Assembly (NCBI GenBank): GCA_006384855.1
Contig: VCJN01002002.1
Location: 186,001-250,000, forward strand
From: Tetraselmis striata
Lineage: Eukaryota; Chlorophyta; Chlorodendrophyceae; Chlorodendrales; Chlorodendraceae
DNA: 64,000 nucleotides
Direction: 5' to 3'
The translations under genes and the position numbers were made by a program. Numbering within the stretch: the first letter of the stretch is position 1; each line of letters starts with the position of its first letter. Below, piece after piece: positions 12,467-23,829 of this stretch. Under the pieces are notes generated by a model. That model saw nothing but the letters and a program-made list of their open reading frames with translations, was not told where the DNA came from and ran no database searches.

Positions 12467-15400
12467 TCAGAGGTCCACGTCGGGGATGTCCAGCTCAAAC
12501 TCGATCTTGTCCTCGTCCTGGTTGAGCTGCTGCATCAGCTCCTCGTTCGGCACCTTGCGCGCCGCCGCGTCGCGCTCCACGGCGTCGAAGTAGGCGCGCT
12601 CCGCGGTGATCCCCGGCGGCGGCGTGGACTCGCTCGACTGCAGGATGACCTGCCCGTTGTCCCTGAGGAGCGCCGGCGCGACAAAACCCACAGACCTCAG
12701 CCTCTTTATTCCAGTCAACTGCTGCCGCCTGCGGCTACACCGCCCGGCATTATGAACACTGCGAATAAGACCCCGCCCTGCGCCGGTCAAGAGGTCAAAT
12801 GCAGACGAAACTGTATAGCGGAATTACACCGAAATTTTATTCAAGGTTGCATGCAATAGAAGCCCAATTTGAGGCCTATGACAAGTGTTCCTGTGGGTGC
12901 GTGTTGACACCTGTAGAAAGATGTCATTCATGGCAGGGAGCGTGATGTTAACATGATTTGTAATCACCAAGTCCTACTGATTCTCGTCGATATTCAAGCT
13001 ATCGGAAGTTCCTTCTGGATTTCCTTCTGGATTTCTGTATGGATTTCTTGAATGTTGCATCCACCACATGTAACCAATTCAAGTTATCGGAGGATACACA
13101 CCTTCCATCTATGAATAGGAAAGGGGCACGGAAGGGCGCCAGAGCCCCAACATGAGATGAGGCAGGTACAGGGGCGCCGTAATCTCGCATTGGCGGGTAC
13201 TCCCCCGAGCCCTGCGCAGCCAATTTGATGTGCCTATTGCGATCCGGATTCTTTGACTCCTGCTACAACTACTGTGGACGGTCGAATGCTCGCCATGTAA
13301 AACGTTGCATTCACGGCGGTCAAGATGGAGGGGCTTTCACCCGTCGATGACCTAACCCCGTCCTGCTGCCAGGTACCAAGCTGAACACTCAGGCCACACC
13401 CAGCCCGGCCCTGAGCCCCAAACCCTAGGGCGAGCAGGGTGGGGGAGGGGGGGGGGGGGGGGGGGGGGGGGGGAAGAAGGGTGGAGGACGCGCACAGGAA
13501 GCGCAGGTACGCGTCCTCCGCGTCCCAGTCCTGCCCCTTCTCCACCGGCACCACCGACAGCATGCGCGCCTCGAAGTCGAAGTAGTACACCTGCGCACAG
13601 AGGCGGAGCAGCGGCGCAGGAGGGGGGGCACAGGGGATGTGAGAGTGGGAGGCGTGGCGAGGGAGCACGCAAGAAAGCAGGTGTGTGCGTGCAGAGGGGT
13701 GGCGGTGCACCTGCCGCCCCACCGGCACCACAGTGCATCCCGGCGCCACAGCCTCGCCATTCGATGCGCTGGGGCCGAGTTTCGAGCCTAAAGTGCCCTT
13801 GGCATGTTCCCAAAAGTCCATCCACAGACGTGACCCCCCCCCCCCCCCCCCCCCCCCGGGATAAAAAACAGCTCTAGGACTCTCTGTGGGATACGGGCCT
13901 CATAGGTCCATACAAGCAGTGGCAATGACCCCCCCCCCCCCCCCCAACCTCTCTTTGGCTGCTGCTGGCACCTCAGAGCGATGAGGCAATGCTGGGAAAG
14001 CCGGGGAGACGGGGGGGGGGGGGGGGGGGGGGGGTGGGAGAGGGGAGACTGCTCCCTGCCGCGCCCCGCTCGCACCTGGTTGCAGTCCATCTCCGGCTGG
14101 TCGCCCGACGTGAGCGCCTCCACGTAGTAGCACTTGAGGATCTGGCGGCGGCGGCGGCAGCGCGCCTCAGCCCCCCACCCCCCCCCCCTCTTCCACCATT
14201 CTCCCTCTTCTTCCATTTTCCCCTCCGCCCCGCCCCCCCCCCCCCCGCATGTGGCTGTTGGCGAGGGGGGGGGGGGGGGGGGTTGCGAGCCAGGCAGCTG
14301 GTGCCGGGCGACGAGTCCCGCCCTGAACCATGGTCAGCGTGTCACAGTACGGGTGTGCCGTCGCGGTATAATATAAGAGCAACGGCAGATAAGAGCCCCG
14401 CCCTGCGCCTGCCAGAGGTCAAATGCGGACGAACCCACAGCGGAACTAAAGCGAATAGGTTAGCATGCAAGCCCAATCAGAGGCTCATAATAGTAAAGGG
14501 CGCGTATGGGTGTCACGACAGCGTAAAGAGGCGGGGCTTGGAAACCAACGAGGCCGGCCGTAGCTTGACCAGTGACTACACCAGGTGAGGCTAAGAGAGG
14601 CTAAGAGATAGCCCATGAGCCCTCAGAACAACTCAGTCTGGGCAGCGGAGAGCGGCAGACTATCACGCGATTGTAACAAATTCCAATTCCGATTCCAATT
14701 CCAGTTTCGGGATTTACCGCCCCCGGCTACACCTGTTGTTACCACATGCACCGTTTACCGTCCCCAGTGCCTGCCGAGGCAACCACAACGCCGCTCCAAA
14801 AAAGAGGGATCCTAACTTTTTGCCGTTCGTGCAGTGAAAGAGGCGCTCCGATGCCGGAGGTCTTAGTGCGGGAGCAGGTTTAGGGTTTCCGGTTCGGTGG
14901 ATTGAGGCGTGCTTGAGACCCCTCTGCTCTGCAGATTTGTGGTGCAGGGGTGGGGCATGTCTTTGGAAGATGGACTCGGCAGATGCAGGATGGAGGTGGA
15001 TCGGGGGGCGCGTGCCTGGCAGGAGGGGCGGCGCAGGAAGATGGAGTCGCCGGTGTCGGGGTCCAGGAAGGGCACCTCGATGTATTTGCGGAACCCGGCG
15101 GGCAGCTGCCCGTGCACGTCGGGGCGCGAGGAGATGCCGCTGCCCTTGTCCACGATGTAGGTGTTGGCCAGGTTCATGCGCCCCTCGCCGTCCATCTCGA
15201 TCATGTACTCAAACTCTGCCTGCCCAGGGAGGGGGGGGGGGGGGGGGGGGGGGGTCGCCTTTGGTGAGCTGTGCGGGCCCGCTGACCGGGGGAGCCGGAT
15301 GGGGCAGCGGGTCTTGGCCCCCCCCCCCCCCCCCTGCCCCTCCTCCTGCCCCCACCTCCCCGCCGCTTCCTCCAGGAAAGCAACAAGTGAGAGGCGATCA

Positions 15401-16034
15401 ACGCAGCGGCCGTGTCGCCGGCGCACCGTGTCCACCGAGTAGTACTCCGCGGGCGGTGGCTTGTCGAGGTCCGTGTCCGCTGCAGGCAGCGCGGCCGGCG
15501 TGCAGGGGGAGGGGGAGGTTCAGCGCGCTACGCGGGCCAGCTGATGGGGACGGAGGCGCCGGGAGAAGGCACGCTGCGGACCTGGCTTGAGCCCGCCCCC
15601 TCCTCCCCTTCCCCTCACCCCCTCCCTGCAGTCCGGACCTCCACACCTATGTGCGCGGGGACCGCAGCGCGCTCCCTCCCCTGGGGACGCCCTCTCAAGG
15701 CGGCTTCCACGTGTGCAATGCACCCAGCCGGGGTACTCTGTTGCCCTATAGCTCTACTCCTGGTACCGCCGCCGCCGTGCATCGAACATTATCATGTGGC
15801 GCCGACTTGCTTCAAAACAGGAAATGAACACCTACCTGCATGCGAAGGCCGCTCTCTGCCCGCCTCTGCCCCCCCCCCCCCCCCCCCCCCCCTACAGCCC
15901 TGCACGAGTTCTATCTTGCGCCACCCAAATATGCCCCCCCCCCCCCCCCCTCCCTTTAAGGCGACAGCGGTGTTTAGGAAAGTGCCCTCGGGGTGGGGGA
16001 TGGGGATGGGGATGGGGATGGAAGCGCTCACGCA

Positions 16035-16071
<37 letters not shown>

Positions 16072-16406
16072 GCGCTCCCTCACTGAGATGAAAGCGGCAT
16101 TGGCAAAAGTCTTCCCTCGTGAGATATTGAGGGAGGAGGAAAGGAAGGATGGGGACAGGAGAGAGGGGGGTGATGGAGCGCCTTACGTCCGGGCACGATG
16201 TCCGTGCCGCCGTCGCCGTCCGCCGCGGCCGCCTGGCAGCGCCCCGCGTCCCGAGGACGCGCCCACGCGCTGTTCCGGCCCGCCCCGACCGCCGCGCGCG
16301 CCCTGGCGGGGGCCGCCGGGCGGCTAGCCGCTGTCGCCATCGTCACCCTCACCGGCGGCGCCGCGCGAGCCACGGCTGCCGCTGCTGCGGACGACGGCGG
16401 CGCCAT
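12467..16406 (-). CDS. Predicted plastid-targeted protein of unknown function, 6 exons
   Basis: Exons in transcript order: 16187-16406, 15427-15479, 15016-15219, 14076-14141, 13496-13590, 12467-12662; all phases agree and give about 277 residues. Residues 1-70 are rich in Ala, Ser, Arg and Pro with hardly any acidic residues, typical of a chloroplast transit peptide. The start is taken at MAPPSSAAAAAV; an in-frame ATG at 16496 would add 30 residues that include a 21-bp tandem repeat. The mature part is soluble and acidic, with AEFEYMIEMDGEGRMN, RKYIEVPFLDPDTGDSIF and VYYFDFEARMLSVVPVEKG. It ends in a very acidic tail (DEDKIEFELDIPDVDL). No membrane segment is seen. I do not recognise the family. 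Intron 3 would use a GC donor (CAG/GCACGC), the weakest junction in the model. Confidence 0.68.
12765..12905. repeat. Dispersed intronic repeat A, copy 1
   Basis: Starts near AAGACCCCGCCCTGCGCC, then AGGTCAAATGCAGACGAA, GGTTGCATGCAA and GAGGC. Related copies lie at 14388-14515 and 26055-26180, all three inside introns. The length of about 130 bp suggests a SINE or small MITE; no A-tail or target duplication could be fixed. Confidence 0.65.
13447..13473. repeat. Poly(G) tract (27 G) beside a splice donor
   Basis: Begins 23 nt inside intron 5 of the unknown plastid-protein gene; poly(C) in the sense direction. Confidence 0.9.
13834..14282. repeat. Cluster of five poly(C)/poly(G) tracts
   Basis: C runs near 13834-13857, 13930-13945 and 14233-14246 and G runs near 14011-14034 and 14266-14282 flank the short exon at 14076-14141. 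Both strands carry them, unlike most tracts next to splice sites in the window. Confidence 0.85.
14388..14515. repeat. Dispersed intronic repeat A, copy 2
   Basis: Matches 12765-12905 and 26055-26180 through CCCCGCCCTGCGCCTGCC, AGGTCAAATGCGGACGAA, GCATGCAAGCC and AGAGGCT. Lies in intron 3 of the unknown plastid-protein gene. Confidence 0.65.
14529..14705. repeat. Dispersed repeat C, copy 1
   Basis: Shares GGCTTGGAAAC, AGCTTGA, AGAACAAC..AGT and GGAGAGCGGCAGA with 19633-19770 and 60200-60360. It directly follows repeat A, so the two may be one composite element. Confidence 0.55.
15231..15334. repeat. Poly(G) and poly(C) tracts in intron 2
   Basis: A G run (15231-15254) lies 12 nt upstream of the exon 3 acceptor, so the transcript has a poly(C) tract where a polypyrimidine tract is expected. 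A C run lies at 15320-15334. Confidence 0.85.
15869..16075. repeat. Poly(C), GGGGAT, CT and CA simple repeats
   Basis: C tracts at about 15869-15892 and 15937-15950, (GGGGAT)n near 15996-16020, (CT)n and (CA)n at 16036-16070. All lie in intron 1 of the unknown plastid-protein gene. Confidence 0.85.
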
Positions 16407-16429
16407 CGCGGACAACGTCGGGGATGCGC

Positions 16430-16471
16430 AGGACGAGCGGGTACCTGCGCAGGACGAGCGGGTACCTGCGC
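16430..16471. repeat. 21-bp tandem repeat, two copies
   Basis: A unit containing CAGGACGAGCGGGTACCTG repeats exactly twice just upstream of the chosen start of the plastid-protein gene. If translation began at the upstream ATG (16496) it would encode a repeated seven-residue unit. Confidence 0.85.
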
Positions 16472-16499
16472 TGCTGCGAGGCTGCTGAATGCGCAAGGC

Positions 16500-17290
16500 G
16501 CGGTTTGTGTGGGAGGGTGGTCGGGTAGATGTGTTCGGGAGGGGGCCGGGGGGGAGTGGCCGGTCTGGCGGCGGTTGGCGGTGTCGGAGTTTTGATGTGC
16601 GCTCGGCCGGGGGTGACGGAACTCGCCATCAGGCGGGAGCGGCCGCGCGCGGCGCGCAGGGAGCCGGCCATCCAACAGAGATATATACAGTACAGGTACC
16701 TGTATATTAATTTGCCGCCCGTGAGTTGAGCAGTTCGACAGGGGCGGAAAAAAAATTCGGCAAAGGCGGCAGTGCGCCGCGCGCACACAGTGCGCGCGTT
16801 CACCCCTCATCAGTACGCGGGCGCGTGCAGTACGAACACGACGGCGGAGCGACGGCGGGCGTATATGTATAGTAACATATGGTAATATATGTATGTAACA
16901 TATATATATAGTCGCTACTATCGGTGGTACAAGTACTGCTGCGAATACCGTTAATGTAGTTTTAATTACATCAGGGCTTTCACAAAAGCGCACTACAAAG
17001 AGAACTAACAGCAACTATGAAAGGTTGCGAATACCGTTAATATATGCGCTTATGTAGCTCTCAAGATACCGTCGCCCCGCGAATCATTGGCACCCCATCC
17101 GTCAGTGGCAACTCCTTCTCCACTAGAACCGCCGCCAGGCGGTACTACAGCTCCGCCCTCGGGTACGGGTACGGGTGCTGCCTCCGATGATCAACCCACG
17201 ACGACAATGGTTGTCCAACGCCACCTCAGCTGTGCAATTCGCTTGCGTGACTTCGTGGCCCTCGCTCTTGGCTTCCCGCGTATGGGTACG
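16500..17290. other. Region with no recognised gene
   Basis: Holds the presumed upstream region of the plastid-protein gene (16500-16850, GC-rich), then an AT-rich TATG/ATAC stretch (16860-17060). No supported coding region. Confidence 0.5.
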
Positions 17291-17298
17291 CCGCGGCC

Positions 17299-18360
17299 TT
17301 GATACCTTACCTTGTGCTTGTACAACGCGTGCGGGCCGGGCTCCCTATCGCTTTTCCAGTCGGATCACGAGTCAGCCCGCAAGATTCCCCATGTTGCTTA
17401 TTCGGCCGCCGCTGCGCGGGTGCTGGGCCTTCGCCCGCGCAGGGGTTCCGCGCTTGTCACATGCCACATGCCATGGCCCCACGTGTGGTATTGACCCCTT
17501 ATGGCTTCGCTCTACGGATGCCTGGCTCGAACCGGAATGCCGCGGATTTCGTCGTGGATCATCTGCCCATCTGCCCCGTTGCGAACTACAAGCACCGCAT
17601 ACATACCGCTTTGAAAAATCTGTGGGCTTCTCTGGCCATTGAAGCGGGGCCGGTGCTCGACCGGGACCGCTCGGGAGTCGGCGGCTTGACCCTTGAGACG
17701 AGTGGGCTGCGCCCAGCGGACCGCTCGCGGCCGTCATATTTGACGATGGCGGGGTGGGGGGGCCCGGCGTGCGATTACATGATCGATTTCGCGTGCGTGT
17801 CCTCTGTCCTCCACGATCCCCACTTGGGGCAACGACCCCCCCTGGTGCACCCCAGGATCGCGGCGACCGAGGCAGAGCGCAACAAGCTAACGGTGGACCG
17901 GGGCGTCTTCCGCCCCGGTGCAGGGTGTTCACCGGTACTACCCTTTTGTGGTTGAGGACCGCGGCCGCGTCGGAAAATCCGCGTTAACGGTGGTCTACAT
18001 CTTCGCGGTGTTACTTGATGTGCGCAACTTCCTTGGTGCTCCTTCCGCTCCGACTTCATGCTTCCTTCGTGGTCAGTCTGTCCAGGCTCTTCGAAACTTT
18101 GTTGCCAGCCAGGAAGCTGAGTTCCGCCATCACCTGTCGCGCGCGCGGCGGGGGTTGTTGCGGCGAGTCTTTGCTTGGGTGCATGGTACCTTGGGCGGCA
18201 TTCTCTCTGCCGGAGTGCAGACGGCCAAGTCTGATGCGTTCGCCCGTGCTCATTCCGCATCCTGTTCCGGTGCCGCTTCCGCCGTGCAATTGCTGTAGGG
18301 GACGTTTTCTGTTGCTTTTTCGGGTGGTTTCTTGATCGCCTTTTGCAGCTAGCTCATGTA
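17299..18360 (+). pseudogene. Decayed retroelement: endonuclease-like C-terminal region
   Basis: Two frames, 17299-17955 and 17918-18298, join by a frameshift near 17930. The end of the first (GWGGPACDYMIDFACVSSV) and the start of the second (YYPFVVEDRGRVGKSALTVV) resemble the restriction-endonuclease-like or recombination domain at the C-terminus of some non-LTR retroelement polyproteins in algae: a DxxxxD/V core, then a PFVVED..G.LG motif. The 3' part recurs on the minus strand at 53020-53421 with most residues kept, including the closing CTAGCTCATGTAA. No reverse transcriptase is seen upstream, so the copy is truncated and broken. Confidence 0.5.
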
Positions 18361-18426
18361 ACAATTAATGTTTTCGGCCGTTTAGCCGACAACATGATTA
18401 TCGTATATTTCAGTCGCTACTTGGTA

Positions 18427-18828
18427 TGGGAAAATTTTCCAGTTATGGCGTCGGGCCCTCCCTCACATTGCCTATTTTGCACATATATCGCCCTCCCGAA
18501 TTGCTTTGCTCCGCGGGATGGGGCTTGCCCCAACTCGCATTACTCGAATGGGCCGCCGCCCAATCGGGAAGGGCGCTCCTCGTGGTCAGGAGTGCCGGGT
18601 ATTTTGATGGAAGTGTTTTAGACGGTGATCCAACAATGTTGGAAATTCCGTCACTTGCTCTAATTGTCTTGCAGAATGCTTAGGCAATTTGCGTGTAGAC
18701 TATAACGGAGCATCGCCTACCCAGGGCTTTTCGTAACTATATTGCTGCCCAAATGGCCGTCGTAGAGATCCTGCAATTGTTTCACTGTTGCCAGTCCTGT
18801 CCCGGGGGCGAAAAAAACGCGTTATAAT
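18427..18828 (+). mobile_element. 5'-truncated LINE 3' end with A-tail
   Basis: Matches, inverted, the 3' portion of the LINE fragment at 61326-61735: shared blocks encode YGVGPSLTLP and CSAGWGLPQLALLEWA, followed by a shared untranslated block with GACGGCCGT-like and CCTGTCCCGGGGGCG segments and then an A7 run. The orientation (plus, A-tail at 18826) and truncated 5' end are typical of LINE insertions. Confidence 0.65.
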
Positions 18829-18959
18829 CGCGTCGTCTTTAGGATCATCGCATCGCGTCGTTATGATCAATCTGCTTTTCAGCATTGTAATCGTCCGCCT
18901 GCTTGCAGCTGAAAAGGCCGACAACACGTCTTGACCGACGGTAGCGCTATTTGAAATTT

Positions 18960-19055
18960 GTAATTACAATTGAATCAGGCTCTTTCTCTTGAGTACAAAC
19001 CATCTATCTCTTTCTCTCTCGATGTGTACACACACACACACACACACACAAACAC
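18960..19055. repeat. CT-rich and CA microsatellite
   Basis: TCTTTCTCT-type repeats followed by (AC)n at 19026-19055. Confidence 0.85.
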
Positions 19056-19329
19056 ATCAGGGAAGGGCCTGCCGCTGACACCAACCCGCACATGGTCCGC
19101 TAATTCAAGCGCGTAGCAGGACGGGCGCTTTGTATGCCAACGTAGCTATGTTGCAGCACATGTGCTAACATTGCATCCCCGTTATCGGTACGCAACACCA
19201 TAGTCGTGCGGGGCAGTACGCGCGCATAGGGGCGCCAGTCTAATAGGCCGCATAGGCTGCCTGTAGGTTGTATAGGCTGCTTATACGCGGTAGACGGGCG
19301 AAGAAACACGTGATCACGTGACCGGCGTA

Positions 19330-20250
19330 TGTGCACCTAGAAGTCGCAGCCTGCTCCAGCATCGCACTCCACCGTCCACGGCGGAGCGGTTGTAGGCCGC
19401 ACGGCCGTCGCGCTGTCGAGATCAGCCCTCACCATGAGATGTTGTCAGCGGTGTCCCCGGACGCCTCGGGGTCGGAAGTGAAGGCGGCGAAAACACCCCC
19501 TGCACCGTTGGCCGTATGCTCGGTGATCATGTGCAGCGTACCCGTGCTGAATCAACCGACACGCGGTGACCACCCGCCCACGCTCCTAGCCGAGGTCACC
19601 GCCCGCGGGGCGGCTTCATGGGCTCCGCGGAAGGAGGATGGGCTTGAAAACGAAAGAGGCCAGCCGTAGCTTGAGCGGTGTGTTTCCCGTAGAGATTAGA
19701 GATTAAGAACAACATAGTATGAGCAGTGGAGAGCGGCAGATTCGCATATTGCAATCAATTTCAATTTTGATGGGCCCGGGCACGATTGCATTTATTATTA
19801 TACAACCGCCACCATGCAAGGCTTTGCCGAGTATCTCAACACCCGCCGTACTGGGCGGGTCGCACCGAAGCACGAAAATGCGATTAAATTCGCACAGCCC
19901 TCGCGAGTAGGCTGCCCCGCCGTCAAAATCGTACAGCCCCCTACCCACCCGTAAGCGGATCTCGGAGAGGCCGACGCGCAAGGCCAAGGTCGTACAAGAC
20001 GAACTATTTATAACAACATGCATGGATGCAGACCGGCGGCGCCATACCCGGACTCCGAGCATTATTTGATACAGTCACCCCCGTGGGGCGTTGGGCTCCC
20101 ATTCGTCTCACGATCCAAGGATCAGCGACAACCGGCCACCCCGCTCAGCCCCCTATACCGCACCACCGAGCCGGGCACGGGCCTTAGGGGTCACCACCGC
20201 CCATGCACCGCGTGGAGGTAGGGTTGCCCACCCGGCATATGCCGCACCCG
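19330..20250 (-). mobile_element. DIRS-like terminal repeat blocks, copy near 20 kb
   Basis: Read on the minus strand, 20250-19810 carries the two blocks found after the tyrosine-recombinase relic at 59110-59500: block A (GGGGGCTGAGCGGGGTG, then CCTTGGATCGTGAGACGA) and block B (GGCCTCTCCGAGATCCGCTT, then CCTACTCGCGAGGGCTGT). The stretch 19330-19690 matches 36430-36700 on the same strand, and 19633-19770 also carries dispersed repeat C. No coding capacity is left, so it is probably a solo terminal-repeat derivative. Confidence 0.6.
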
Positions 20251-20259
20251 TGATCAAAC

Positions 20260-22040
20260 GTCTTTGTTGGGCCACTGCTTGGCGGTTGGCGCCTCGGCGG
20301 TGCTATTGATGATATGAGTAGTTCGTGAGGATGATGACTCGTCAGAAATTCCGCCATGTTGCTATGAAATATTCACTCATTATTGGATCCAAAACCACGG
20401 ACCAAGACAACTCGTTCTCGTACCCAATCACGTCGCCGTAGCGTGATGCCGTAACGGCGGGCGCACGACGACGACCGAGACAGCCCAAGACCTACCTGAT
20501 CAGCTAGGTTTTCGTACCCTGGTGATACTTCAGATAGGGTACCTGATCGGCTAGGGCTTCATACCATATATTCATAGCGGCCTAGGCCACAAGGAGACAT
20601 ACAACCAAGCCCTTCCAGAACTTTGTGGCGAAGTGTAGAATTTCGTGGCGAAGTATGCAGCTGCTCTTCTTTGGGCGGCATCGTCTGGACTTCGTGGCGA
20701 GGTGTACAACTGTCTTCTTTGGCAGCTAAACTTAGCGGCGAGGTGTAGGGCTGCTTAGGTTGGCAGCTGGATTTTGTGGAGCAGTGTAGTTACACTAGCT
20801 AGATGTCGCACTGCTACAGGCGGGCGGCGGCGACACTGCCCCAAGCGAGGCGGCGCCAAATTGGTGTCGCAAGCATCCTCGGGCGGGACCCAGAGTGGTC
20901 AAAGTGGCACATCTAACACGTTCGCTTAAGAAGGACTACCTAGGCGGCGACATCAGCGTCGCAGCACCCTAACGCGGGACCCATTGTGGTGCTATTAGAT
21001 TGGACATGTATTTCACATGGACGCCTAAGGACGAGGACTGCCTACATAAGACGAAGTGCTGTGCTGCTGTTGTTACGGGCGCAAGTCTAGCATTGTAGCC
21101 GCAAGTAAGTGGCAGTATCATCTACCAACACCTTGTGCAAACAAATAAGGACATCACCCAACGCGGACGCGGCCCGGCACGCGGTGAGCACGGGTGTGCG
21201 CGTGCGAGTCATAATTTATCGCCAGCGCGCCCTCATCCAGCCATGGCGCCGATCGCGTGCTTCTAGACCCACTCCTTTTGGGCTGTCCGTTCCCCCCCTT
21301 GTCTTGCATGTAGTTAAACGCGTAGATGGACTGCGACTTATTACACGAGACGAGTGACGGTTTAAGAGACGGAGATCGGCGTGAGAGACGAGCAGGATTC
21401 CAACATGTGAACAATGTACCTTCCTTGCTTTAGTGGCGGGAGCACGTGTGATTGTTCACCCGTGCGTGTGGGTGACGTAGTAACTATTGTAGTAACATAC
21501 GTAGTAAACGATTGACGGCCGCGGTCAGTATTGCGGAAAAGCACTGCGCCGCGCGGCGGCGGTCCGCGAGTGGAGGATCCCACCAACGACCAGTAATCAC
21601 CCCATGGAGTGCGGACAAGACCGGCAGAGTTGGCTTGAGCGAAGTAAGCTATTTAGGTGTCCAAGAGGTACCTCTATAGGGATAGGTTCGCGTTCATACA
21701 AGGTGGAAGAGCTCTCTTGGGTGTGAGTGACTGCTATTAGAGGTGGTGGGGGCTCGAGGGGCCAAAGGGCACCTGGAGACAAGCTCCTAGGGATATACTG
21801 CACCTAAGACTCTATGAGGGGACGATAAACCCCACTAGAGGCTGGGGAAAGAAGGCCCTCGGACTAGAGGTGACGAGGTGTCGACTCTTGCAAGTTCGTT
21901 TTTTGGGCTAGGCGAGTGCGAGAGGCGTAGGGCTTGCCCTACAAGTAACTGAACGGGTATTGCGTATTGCCATATATATACCTATTCGTCATGCCATATA
22001 CGACGTGGCATTCGAGCGAGCTTTAATGAATGACGTTGAG
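20260..22040. other. Region with no recognised gene
   Basis: Contains an imperfect local repeat at about 20615-20790 (TTTCGTGGCGAAGTGTA-type units alternating with CTGCTCTTCTTTGG). The rest is unremarkable and holds no supported gene. Confidence 0.5.
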
Positions 22041-22173
22041 CTGACTATTGTATTTTCGAGGGGCCTTTATGTCCGGTGCGGTCTCTGAGAGGGGGCCGTG
22101 CCGTGCCGGCGCTCATTCACCCTCCCACCGGGGGTGGGAGAGCGTCGTGTTCTTCTTGGGTCCCGATTGCTTT

Positions 22174-22269
22174 GCTCCATATGTATCAGCGTCCTGCTCC
22201 ATATCAACGGCTTGCTCCAGTTCAACGTCCTTCTCCATATCAGCGGCCTCCTCTAGTTCAACGGTTCAA
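22174..22269 (+). repeat. Minisatellite of about 15-18-bp units
   Basis: Units of the form GCTCCATATCAACG / TCCAGTTCAACG repeat about six times; in one frame they read as alternating APYQR and APVQR units. It sits next to the 589-bp tandem duplication. No gene could be supported around it. Confidence 0.7.
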
Positions 22270-22645
22270 CGACGATATGGGTTGGAGGGAGGTAGGGCGC
22301 GAGCCCGGGATGATTGAGGGCGCGCCGGCTTCACGGTCGCGCGTCGGCGCCGGAATGCGTCGGGAGGGAGTTGCGTTGCCGCCTGAGGGCCGCGGCGCCG
22401 AGGGCAACAGCTGATGGCTGCAAGGCTCCGCGTAGTGCCAACATCTGTCGTGATGGCGTGGATCCAGATGTCGTTGACATTGAGGTGTACCGGCGGTGGG
22501 AGATATACGCATACCGCCGCGAGGCGGACGAGGGACACGTGGTGTACTGTACGTAGTTGGGTTTGGCCGATGGCCACACATCCGAGGGCACTTTGTGTCC
22601 GACAACGAGCGTGGGGTGCAAGACGTGTCGCCCCACATCGCAACA

Positions 22646-23823
22646 CGACATCCGTTGTTGATGTGATTTGAGGCGGCCGGAGGTGCCAACGCGGTGGAGA
22701 GGTGGCGTGAGAGTGACGGAGCATTTGGAGCCGCGGTGCGGTGTTCTAAGCGGCACGTCGTCGACGAGTCGACGAAGCGACACACCGGCAGGCGAGCATT
22801 CGCACCCATCGCTATGCCACCGGTGAGGGGGAATAGCGGGCCCGCCTCAGATTTCTGAGCTCGAGGGCCGAGGCGAGGGCGACAGCCAAGACACGCGCTG
22901 GACCGCGCGGAGGGCGGGATTGACTTGGGCGACATGTGGGCAGCCCTAGACGAGCTCGAGGAGGATCAGTTGATCGAGGCGGTCGTGGAGGAGCTTATGG
23001 AGCTGAACGTCGGAATAAGTGGCGACCTCATTGCATGGCACCGCGGGAGAACGGGAGCCACGACGACACGGATTCGCGCTCTTACACAACAGAGACACGA
23101 TGGGGAGTTGAGACGAGGAGTGCCACTTTTCCCCGATGCTACCACGAATCCTATGCGATACCCCTTGAACGGCCCTTCCGCGGCGGGGCAAGGGCCTCAG
23201 CGGGGAGACTCTGGGCGGGCCACGAGAAGGCCACCGACATCCGTTGTTGATGTGATTTGAGGCGGCCGGAGGTGCAAACGCGGTGGAGAGGTGGCGTGAG
23301 AGTGACGGAGCATTTGGAGCCGCGGTGCGGTGTTCTAAGCGGCACGTCGTCGACGAGTCGACGAAGCGACACACCGGCAGGCGAGCATTCGCACCCATCG
23401 CTATGCCACCGGTGAGGGGGAATAGCGGGCCCGCCTCAGATTTCTGAGCTCGAGGGCCGAGGCGAGGGCGACAGCCAAGACACGCGCTGGACCGCGCGGA
23501 GGGCGGGATTGACTTGGGCGACATGTGGGCAGCCCTAGACGAGCTCGAGGAGGATCAGTTGATCGAGGCGGTCGTGGAGGAGCTTATGGAGCTGAACGTC
23601 GGAATAAGTGGCGACCTCATTGCATGGCACCGCGGGAGAACGGGAGCCACGACGACACGGATTCGCGCTCTTACACAACAGAGACACGATGGGGAGTTGA
23701 GACGAGGAGTGCCACTTTTCCCCGATGCTACCACGAATCCTATGCGATACCCCTTGAACGGCCCTTCCGCGGCGGGGCAAGGGCCTCAGCGGGGAGACTC
23801 TGGGCGGGCCACGAGAAGGCCAC
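22646..23823. repeat. 589-bp tandem duplication, two near-identical copies
   Basis: Copy 1 is 22646-23234 and copy 2 is 23235-23823, head to tail with no spacer. Only a handful of differences are visible (for example GTGCCAAC versus GTGCAAAC near the start), so the duplication is recent. Both copies keep one plus-strand open frame (22925-23260 and 23514-23927) starting MGDMWAALDELEEDQL, an acidic helical segment. I do not recognise it and cannot say that it is expressed. Confidence 0.92.
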
Positions 23824-23829
23824 CGCGGA

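Noticed and set aside
16080-16496. Upstream ATG at 16,496 as the start of the plastid-protein gene
   Set aside because: It would add a stretch made mainly of a 21-bp tandem repeat; the downstream ATG gives a more typical transit peptide. Either is possible.
22258-22935. 225-codon minus-strand frame beside the tandem duplication
   Set aside because: Pro/Arg-rich antisense of repeat sequence with several overlapping frames of equal length; nothing recognisable.
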